From Actinophytocola glycyrrhizae (GTDB taxonomy: Bacteria > Actinomycetota > Actinomycetes > Mycobacteriales > Pseudonocardiaceae), in assembly GCF_042653545.1 (NCBI RefSeq), contig NZ_JBHSIS010000002.1, positions 620,001 through 684,000 of the forward strand: DNA of 64,000 nucleotides, written 5' to 3'. Positions 58,427 through 64,000 of the stretch are shown here, one piece after another. The notes under the pieces were generated by a model. That model worked only from the letters and a program-made list of their open reading frames with translations. It did no database searches and was not told where the DNA came from. The number at the start of each line of letters is the position of its first letter. The stretch's first letter is position 1. The translations under genes were made by a program, and so were the position numbers.

Positions 58427-58640
58427 ATGCTGCGAATCGGGTCGACCGTACTGGGTGCCGCCGACGTGCGGCGCGCCGCCGAGTTCTGGAGCCGCGCACT
58501 GGGTTACGTGCCACGCGACGAGATCGAGGAGACCTGGGCGGTCCTGACGCCGCCCGACGGCAACGGCCAGAACGTCTCGCTCATGCTCAGCCGGACACCG
58601 GTCCAGGAGGAACTCGGCGCCGGCAGGGTGGACTGGCAGG
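58427..58640 (+). pseudogene. truncated VOC/glyoxalase-like gene
   Basis: The ATG at 58427 begins MLRIGSTVLGAADVRRAAEF, then WSRALGYVPRDEIEETWAVL and TPPDGNGQNVSLMLSRTPVQ. These match the first half of actinomycete VOC proteins. The central part is missing and LGAGRVDWQDY, normally near residue 90-100 of the second half, follows directly. The frame then runs into element D and the C terminus is lost. Internal deletion plus element insertion indicate a dead gene. Confidence 0.7.
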
Positions 58641-59031
58641 ACTACCGGCCCGGTTTCGGTCGGGTGCGTTGCCTGGTTCCGGTTCGCGTTGTGGGTTCGT
58701 CCTCGCCGGACGGGCAGGTCTCCGGGGTGGCGGAGGGGCAGGTCGGCGGCGGCTTGGGCGGGTGGGCTTACGCACCGTCAGGGTTGCGCGGGGCTGGGCC
58801 CCGCTTCGCGGGCCCGGGGCGCGTGGACGGCGTGGCGATGCCCTGAAAGGCGCGTTCAGGGCGCTGAGCGCCCTGAACGGCCCATGCACGGCACCGGTTG
58901 AGCCGTAAACGCGCCTTTCACGGCATCCGCCCGCCCCGTCGGGCGACCGCAGGGGTGTGGGGGTCGTGCCTGATGACGGGGTCGTACGCCAAAAGCCACT
59001 GCACATGATCTTCACGAAAGACGTCGTCTAG
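58640..59031. mobile_element. MITE-like element copy inside a gene remnant (element D)
   Basis: Same orientation and block order as element A: GTTCGTCCTCGCCGGACGGG, a GGGGCTGGGCCCCGCTTCGC hairpin region, the GCCCTGAAAGGCGCGTTCAG module (58840-58925, with an extra inverted half), GTCGTGCCTGATGACGGG, and a right end matching the complement of CTAGACGACGTC with a shared TTCACG core. The left end is not intact. The right CTAG supplies the stop codon of the ligase gene at 59028. The gap holds no gene. Confidence 0.65.
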
Positions 59032-61082
59032 CTGTCCATGAGCAGCCGCCGCCGGACCACCTTCCCGGTCGCGTTCCTCGGCAGCGCGTTCACGAAGATC
59101 ACGTCCCTCGGCACCGCGAACCGCGGCAGGTGCGCGTGCACGTACTCGCGCACCGCCGTCGGGCTGATCGCAGCACCCGGCCTCGGCACCACGTACGCAG
59201 CGAACCGCTGCCCGAACTCCCGGTCCGGCACCCCGACCACCGCCGCCTCCATGACCTGCGGCAACGTCATCAGCAGTTCCTCGACCGGCCGGGGGAAGAC
59301 GTTCTCACCACCGGAGACGATCATGTCGTCGTCCCGGCCGGACACGAACAGCCGCCCGTCCGCGTCGAGGTAGCCGCGGTCGCCGGTGACCATCATGTCG
59401 TCGTAGACCGCGTTGCTCCCGCCGCCGGTGTAGCCCTCGAACAGCATGTCGTTGCCGACGCAGATCTGGCCGACGACACCGGGCGGCACCGGGCGCCCGT
59501 TCGCGTCGAGGATGCCGACCCGCGTGCCGACCGGGCAGCGGCCCGCGGTGGTCGGTGCGGCCTTCAGGTCCTCGGGGTCCGCGATGCTCGCCCACGACAC
59601 CTCGGTCGACCCGTACAGGTTGTAGAGCACGTCGCCGAACTCGGCCATGAAGTCGGTGACCAGCGACGCGGGCATCGCCGACCCGCTGGACGCGACGATC
59701 CGCAGCGAGGACAGGTCGTAGTTGCGGATCACCTGGCGCGGCAGGTCGAGGATGCGCTGCAGCATGATCGGCACCGCGATCAGCGTGGTGCAGCGGTGTT
59801 CCTCGATCGCCTGCAGCGTCGCCTCCGGGTCGAACCTGCGGTGCAGCACGAGCTTCGCGTGCAGCGGCATGCCGAGCTGGACCGCCGCGAGCCCCCACGT
59901 GTGGAACAGCGGCGCCGCCACCATCATCCGTTCGCCCGCCTGGAACGGGATCCTGGACAGCACGGCCGCCGCGGTGCGGATGCCGTGCGGGTTGCGGCGG
60001 CGCGCGCCCTTGGGGTTGCTGGTGGTGCCGGAGGTCAACACGATGATCTTGCCGGGCGACGACGGCGCCTTGATCCGCTCCGGCGTCGCCTTCTCGATCA
60101 GCCCGTCGATCGTGATGTCGCCGGGCTTGTCACCCTTTCCCCACGTCAGGATGCGCGGCAGCGACGTGGGCAGGTAGTGCACGAGCGGCATGAACTCCTC
60201 GTCGACGAGGACGGCGGCAGGCCGGTGGGTCATCACCGTGTCCCGGACCTGGTTCGCCGACAGGCTCGTGTTCAGCAGCAGCACGCTCGCACCGAGCTTC
60301 CCGCACGCCACGATCGACTCGACCAGGCCGGCGTGGTTGCGGCACATCACCGCGACCCGCCGCCCCTGCCGCACCCCGTGCTTCATCAGCCCGTTCGCCA
60401 GGCGCGTGGTGCGCTGGTCCACCTCGGTGAACGTGAGCGTGCCGAGCTCGTCGGCGATCGCGTGCTCGTTCGGGAACCGCACACACGTCGCGCGGTAGCC
60501 GCCCGCGACGGTGGCACCCCACTTCGCCAGCACGTTCAGCTGCCGCAGCAACCGGTCCGGCCGTCCGGGCGTCAGCACCCCGGCCTTCGTGAGGATCCGC
60601 GCGGCGGTCAGCTGCGACTGGCTCTTCGCGGCCTGGTCGATGCCCTTGCGGGAGGCGGTGATCGGGATGCCCGCGAGGTGGTGGTGGATGAGGGTGAACG
60701 CGCGCCGCACCCGTTTCCGCAGCCAGGAACCGGTGACCGAGGTGTCGACGTTCGGCAGCGAGACCGTCAGCTGCACCTCCGTGCGCGCACGGTCGGGTGC
60801 CGCGAACCTCAGCGACACGTGCCCGCCGGGCCACCGGTCGCTGACGATCACCAGGTGCTCGCGCGGCCGGTTGACCAGGATCTCGACCTCGTGCTGGACA
60901 ACCGGTCCCTGGTCGACGCTGAACCGCACCTCGTACCGGCCGCCGGCGGCGTCGCCGAGGTGCTCGCACCAGGCCACCTCCGCGACGAACTTCGGGTAGC
61001 TGTCGAGATCGGTGAGCAACGCCCACACTCGGTCGATCGGGTGGTCGAGGACTTCCGTCACCTCGACGAGATCGGTCGCCAT
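59028..61082 (-). CDS. SRPBCC-domain / acyl-CoA synthetase fusion
   Basis: A 684-residue fusion. Residues 1-150 are a START/SRPBCC (polyketide cyclase-like) domain (DLVEVTEVLDHPIDRVWALL; TDLDSYPKFVAEVAWCEHL; VSDRWPGGHVSLRFAA). From about 175 an AMP-forming ligase follows: IIVLTSGTTSNPKGARRR (P-loop), LYNLYGSTEVSWASIADPED, MMVTGDRGYLDADGRLFVSG, RDDDMIVSGGENVFPRPVEE and the catalytic Lys region LPRNATGKVVRR. The AMP-binding half would activate a fatty or aromatic acid as CoA ester; the lipid-binding-like domain may hold it. The ATG at 61082 fits. The stop codon is in the element D end. Confidence 0.87.
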   Translation of the reverse strand: MATDLVEVTEVLDHPIDRVWALLTDLDSYPKFVAEVAWCEHLGDAAGGRYEVRFSVDQGPVVQHEVEILVNRPREHLVIVSDRWPGGHVSLRFAAPDRARTEVQLTVSLPNVDTSVTGSWLRKRVRRAFTLIHHHLAGIPITASRKGIDQAAKSQSQLTAARILTKAGVLTPGRPDRLLRQLNVLAKWGATVAGGYRATCVRFPNEHAIADELGTLTFTEVDQRTTRLANGLMKHGVRQGRRVAVMCRNHAGLVESIVACGKLGASVLLLNTSLSANQVRDTVMTHRPAAVLVDEEFMPLVHYLPTSLPRILTWGKGDKPGDITIDGLIEKATPERIKAPSSPGKIIVLTSGTTSNPKGARRRNPHGIRTAAAVLSRIPFQAGERMMVAAPLFHTWGLAAVQLGMPLHAKLVLHRRFDPEATLQAIEEHRCTTLIAVPIMLQRILDLPRQVIRNYDLSSLRIVASSGSAMPASLVTDFMAEFGDVLYNLYGSTEVSWASIADPEDLKAAPTTAGRCPVGTRVGILDANGRPVPPGVVGQICVGNDMLFEGYTGGGSNAVYDDMMVTGDRGYLDADGRLFVSGRDDDMIVSGGENVFPRPVEELLMTLPQVMEAAVVGVPDREFGQRFAAYVVPRPGAAISPTAVREYVHAHLPRFAVPRDVIFVNALPRNATGKVVRRRLLMDS

Positions 61083-61171
61083 GCTCCTCCGTCCGCGGGG
61101 CGAACGCCCAGAGCTAGTGTTACTAGCAGCGTGCTCCACTCGGAGCTAGACCCGGTTCCGTGATGTGGACG

Positions 61172-61642
61172 TTATACAACACGGGCCAGCAGTTCCGTGC
61201 CAACCCCGGGGTCACTCGCGAGCGGTTCGCGCTCCCCGGTCGGCTCAAACCCGTGGCGGAGGAACAACTTGCGCGCCGCGTCGTTGCCGTCCGCGACCCG
61301 CAGCACAACCCGGGACCAGCGGTTTTCGGCTGCCCACCGCAACACGTCCGTGATCAACAGGTTGCCGATCCCGAGCCCACGGGCGCCGGGACGAACCCAC
61401 ATCGACACGAGCATCGGCGTGTCCGGTTCCCGCACGTACGCGCCGACGAGCCCGGCGGGTACGCCGTCGGGCGACACCACCGTCCACAGCCCGCCCGCGA
61501 GACGGCGCCGCCAGTCGGCCTCGCCGAGACCTTCCTCGCCGGCCAGGGAGGAGCCGAACGCGTGCGGGGCATCGGCGAGCGCGGCCAGCCGGAGGTCGCG
61601 CAGCAACCGCCAGTCGTCGCCGGTCAGCCGGATGGTTCCCAT
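61172..61642 (-). CDS. GNAT-family N-acetyltransferase
   Basis: A 156-residue protein with DWRLLRDLRLAALADAPHAF, LVSMWVRPGARGLGIGNLLI (acetyl-CoA pyrophosphate loop RxxGxG/A) and VLRVADGNDAARKLFLRHGF. The substrate cannot be told. It lies at the end of the lysine aminomutase group, 37 bases after the kal stop, so it could be part of that operon, although its start (ATG 61642) has no strong ribosome site. Acetylation of lysine or a beta-amino acid is possible but unproven. Confidence 0.85.
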   Translation of the reverse strand: MGTIRLTGDDWRLLRDLRLAALADAPHAFGSSLAGEEGLGEADWRRRLAGGLWTVVSPDGVPAGLVGAYVREPDTPMLVSMWVRPGARGLGIGNLLITDVLRWAAENRWSRVVLRVADGNDAARKLFLRHGFEPTGEREPLASDPGVGTELLARVV

Positions 61643-61679
61643 GTCGCGACGGTAGGCCAGCCGACCGGCGGACCGCCTC

Positions 61680-62066
61680 CTATTTCGGCGGCACCACGAT
61701 CGTCGCGGTCGCCTTCGTCGCCACCACCGGCGGGTCGAGCACGTCGGCTGCGGAGGGACCACGTTCCGGCGCCGCGCGGCAGAGCACGCGTGCCTCGAAC
61801 TCGAGGTCACGGGAGCGGGTGCCGACACGGGTCAGCGTCGCGGTCACCTCGACCACGTCCCCGGCCTGGATCGGCGCGCGGAACTCGACGTCGGTGTACC
61901 CCGCGAGCAGGCTCTCGTCGCCGTCGGTGTGGATGGCGAGATCGGTCGCCACGTCACCGAACATGGCCAGCCCGTACGCGCCGTCCACCAGGTTGCCGCC
62001 GTAGTGCGCGTGCGCGTACGGCACGTACCGCCGGTGCGTCACAGAGAACCCGACCTCGACGTTCAC
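61680..62066 (-). CDS. kal: hotdog-fold 3-aminobutyryl-CoA ammonia-lyase
   Basis: A 128-residue hotdog protein (VTHRRYVPYAHAHYGGNLVD; GAYGLAMFGDVATDLAIHTD; FRAPIQAGDVVEVTATLTRV) resembling the Kal enzyme of clostridial lysine fermentation, which releases ammonia from 3-aminobutyryl-CoA to crotonyl-CoA. The GTG at 62066 overlaps the stop of kamE (GTGA). Context with KamD/KamE strongly supports this rather than a generic thioesterase. Other pathway genes (kdd, kce) are not in the window and may lie beyond the edge. Confidence 0.85.
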   Translation of the reverse strand: MNVEVGFSVTHRRYVPYAHAHYGGNLVDGAYGLAMFGDVATDLAIHTDGDESLLAGYTDVEFRAPIQAGDVVEVTATLTRVGTRSRDLEFEARVLCRAAPERGPSAADVLDPPVVATKATATIVVPPK

Positions 62067-62848
62067 GCTGCCACTCCCTTGCTCTCCTTCATCGCGTGCA
62101 CCAGGTAGCTCGCCACCTCACCAGGCGTGGTGCCGCGGCCGAAGACCCGGTCCACGCCAAGCTGTCCGGCCATCATCGGGTCGAACCGGGGCCCGCCCGC
62201 GATCAGCACCGGCCGCCGGTCGCCCATGGCCTCGCGGAACGCCGCCGACATCTCCTGCGTGTTGAGAACGTGCGCGTCGCGCTGGGTGACGACCTGCGAC
62301 ACCAGCACCGCGTCCGCCTTCTCCGCGCGGGCGCGTTTCACCAGCTCCGGCACGGTCACCTGCGCGCCGAGGTTGATCACACGCAGTTCACGGTAGTACT
62401 CGAGGCCCTTCTCGCCCGCGAAGCCCTTGATGTTGAGGATCGCGTCGATGCCGACCGTGTGCGCGTCGGTGCCGATGCAGCCGCCGACCACGACCAGCTT
62501 GCGCCGCAACATCTTCCTGACCTCGCCGTTGACCTCCGAGGGCGACAGCAGCGGGTACTCGCGCTCGACCACGGTGACCGCGTCGAGGTCGATGATGTGC
62601 TTGGCCGAGCCGTAGACGACGAAGAACGTGAACTCCGCGCCGATGCCGTGCGAGTGCACGACCATCGCCGGTTCGATGCCCATCTTGCTCGCCAGCTGCA
62701 TCGCGGCGCCCTCGGCCTTGGGACCGGGCGGGATGGGCAGCGTGAACGACGTCTGCACCATGCCGTCGCCCGTGGTGTCCCCGTACGGACGAATGTGCCG
62801 CTTGGTCACAGCTCCGCCTTCCCCGGATTCCGACCTTGCTCCGCTCAC
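62063..62848 (-). CDS. kamE: lysine 5,6-aminomutase, beta subunit
   Basis: A 261-residue subunit of the adenosylcobalamin- and PLP-dependent enzyme that moves the terminal amino group of D-lysine or L-beta-lysine. The cobalamin-binding motif DAHTVGIDA supplies the axial His, and the Lys in LNIKGFAGEKG, 11 residues later, matches the PLP-Schiff-base spacing (His133/Lys144 in the clostridial enzyme). The GTG at 62848 overlaps the kamD stop; a GTG at 62809 is an alternative with a better ribosome site. It is coupled to kal downstream. Confidence 0.94.
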   Translation of the reverse strand: MSGARSESGEGGAVTKRHIRPYGDTTGDGMVQTSFTLPIPPGPKAEGAAMQLASKMGIEPAMVVHSHGIGAEFTFFVVYGSAKHIIDLDAVTVVEREYPLLSPSEVNGEVRKMLRRKLVVVGGCIGTDAHTVGIDAILNIKGFAGEKGLEYYRELRVINLGAQVTVPELVKRARAEKADAVLVSQVVTQRDAHVLNTQEMSAAFREAMGDRRPVLIAGGPRFDPMMAGQLGVDRVFGRGTTPGEVASYLVHAMKESKGVAA

Positions 62849-64000
62849 TTAGTCTCCCCCGTCTCCAGCAGGTCGGCTGCGGGGTTGCGGTAGCCGTCCG
62901 CCTTCTCGACCACGCCGTCGGCGCCCTTCCCCTTGTCCGGCGGGCGTTTCATCAGTCCGAAGGTGCCGTCGGCGATCGCGTCGAGCAGCCCGTCGCGGAC
63001 GATCCGGTCGAGCAGGTCGACGGCCTCGCCGAGCACCTGGTGGGCCCGTTTGACGATGAGACCGCCCGGCGCGGGCCGGAAGTCCTCGCGCAGCCCGGCC
63101 GCGGCGTTCAGCACGTACCTGACGTTCTGCAGTGCCAGGTCGCGGTCGGACAGGAACGGTGTCACCACGGCCTCGGTCATCATGCCGACCAGCAGGATCG
63201 ACTGGCCGGTCAGGACACCGGCGAGGTTGAAGAACCCGTCGAGCAGATAGCCGTTGAAGACGTCACCCGTCATGTGCTTGGTGGGCGGCATCCACTTGAG
63301 CGGCGCGTCGGGGAACAGCTCACGCGCCAGCAGCGCGTGCGCCAGCTCGAGGCGGAACGAGTCGGGGACCTTCGGATTGATCTCGAACGCGTGGCCGAGG
63401 CCGAGCAGCTCGTCCGGCAGGCCCGCCTCGTGCGCGAAGTGCTCGTTGAGCAGCTGCGACACGGTGACGGTGTGCGCGGCGTCGACCGCGTCCGCGGTGG
63501 TGAGGTAGTTGTCCTCGCCGGTGTTGATGACGATGCCGGCGCGGGCGTGGACCTGGCGGGAGAACCGCTGGTCGACGAAGGTACGGATCGGGTTGATGTC
63601 GCGGAACAGGATGCCGTACATCGAGTCGTTGAGCATCATGTCGAGGCGCTGGAGGCCACCGAGCACGGCGATCTCGGGCATGCACAGGCCGGACGCGTAG
63701 TTCGTGACGCGGATGTAGCGGCCGACCTCCTTGGACACGTCGTCCATCGCGGCACGCATGATCCGGAAGTTCTCCTGCGTGGCGTAGGTGCCCGCGAACC
63801 CGTGGTGCGTCGCGCCCTCCGGCACGTAGTCCAGGAGCGACTGCCCGGTGGAGCGGATCACCGCGATGATGTCCGCTCCCGCCCTGGCGGCGTTGGCGGC
63901 CTGCACGACGTCCTCGTCGATGTCGCCGGTCGCGACGATCAGGTAGATCCACGGCCGCTGCGGCGGGTTGCCGAACCTGGCGACGAGCCGGTCGCGCTGG
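62845..64000 (-). CDS. kamD: lysine 5,6-aminomutase, alpha subunit (5' end outside window)
   Basis: About 384 C-terminal residues of the roughly 520-residue catalytic TIM-barrel subunit; the frame is open to base 64000. Motifs include WIYLIVATGDIDEDVVQAAN, SLLDYVPEGATHHGFAGTYA, YASGLCMPEIAVLGGLQRLD, INTGEDNYLTTADAVDAAHT and KWMPPTKHMTGDVFNGYLLD, all typical of KamD. The stop is overlapped by the kamE start. The pathway degrades lysine through 3,5-diaminohexanoate to acetyl-CoA and butyryl/acetoacetyl-CoA in anaerobes; in this aerobe it is probably catabolic too, or supplies beta-lysine-type intermediates. Confidence 0.95.
   Translation of the reverse strand, partial: QRDRLVARFGNPPQRPWIYLIVATGDIDEDVVQAANAARAGADIIAVIRSTGQSLLDYVPEGATHHGFAGTYATQENFRIMRAAMDDVSKEVGRYIRVTNYASGLCMPEIAVLGGLQRLDMMLNDSMYGILFRDINPIRTFVDQRFSRQVHARAGIVINTGEDNYLTTADAVDAAHTVTVSQLLNEHFAHEAGLPDELLGLGHAFEINPKVPDSFRLELAHALLARELFPDAPLKWMPPTKHMTGDVFNGYLLDGFFNLAGVLTGQSILLVGMMTEAVVTPFLSDRDLALQNVRYVLNAAAGLREDFRPAPGGLIVKRAHQVLGEAVDLLDRIVRDGLLDAIADGTFGLMKRPPDKGKGADGVVEKADGYRNPAADLLETGETK

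Noticed and set aside
1..64000. tRNA, rRNA, CRISPR or riboswitch in the window
   Set aside because: No cloverleaf-like segments with a recognisable T-arm, no regularly spaced repeats with spacers, and no familiar riboswitch core were seen by eye. A tRNAscan-SE and Rfam search would decide.

Overview
The window is about 64 kb of very GC-rich DNA with dense, high-GC third codon positions and frequent GTG/TTG starts. It carries RbpA, a WhiJ-type XRE/DUF397 pair, DUF5313, Ppm/Lnt lipoprotein-mannosylation genes and many secreted hydrolases. All of this points to a filamentous actinomycete, most likely Pseudonocardiales (Lentzea/Saccharothrix/Actinosynnema-like); the genus is inference. No rRNA, tRNA, CRISPR array, phage block or intact insertion sequence was seen.

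Layout. 1-2.8 kb: three co-directional alpha/beta hydrolases, the first cut by the window edge. 2.9-6.6 kb: divergent ilvA (threonine ammonia-lyase) and hrpB (helicase). 6.6-8.0 kb: a repeat element, a TetR regulator and an asparaginase II relic. 8.0-9.7 kb: an ABC-F protein behind an attenuator-like leader. 9.8-13.6 kb: two convergent small secreted peptidases, a cupin, and an XRE/DUF397 pair with small accessory ORFs. 13.6-18.3 kb: a translationally coupled ABC exporter, membrane protein, response regulator and sensor kinase operon. 18.9-25.6 kb: an odd epimerase/PEP-utilizing fusion, a PhoX-like Tat protein and a SulP-carbonic anhydrase fusion. 25.8-31.3 kb: two subtilases. 31.4-39.4 kb: YihY, VanZ-RDD, a beta-helix glycosidase-like protein, an ornithine cyclodeaminase homologue, an M28 peptidase with a P-domain and a THUMP-type methyltransferase. 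39.7-42 kb: a second ABC-F gene divergent from a TetR gene around a clear operator. 42-47 kb: an M6-like peptidase, a PGPGW protein and a frameshifted GH15 glucoamylase. 47-51.6 kb: a peptidase-like hydrolase, lysG/lysE, thymidine kinase and rbpA with a sigma-R-type promoter. 51.9-55.7 kb: a GH19 chitinase behind a DasR-like site, ppm1, lnt and DUF5313. 55.7-58.3 kb: an OhrR-type regulator and a NarL-type two-component operon. 58.4-64 kb: a broken VOC gene, an SRPBCC/acyl-CoA ligase fusion, a GNAT, and a lysine 5,6-aminomutase operon (kal, kamE, kamD) that runs off the edge.

Two themes tie the region together. One is secretion of degradative enzymes: lipase, C39, small zincin, two S8, M28, M6, GH15 and GH19. 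The other is lysine handling: LysG/LysE export and KamDE catabolism.

The least explained structure is a dispersed family of MITE-like elements with imperfect 22-bp inverted ends beginning CTAG. Copies lie at 6559-6968 and 18675-18887, with partial or mosaic copies near 32291 and 58640-59031. They contain a second, separately repeated palindromic module. Their ends supply the stop codons of several flanking genes. The other main candidates for follow-up are the ABC-F leader at 7966-8059, the regulatory sites at 41244, 51184 and 51889, and the unusual fusion proteins.
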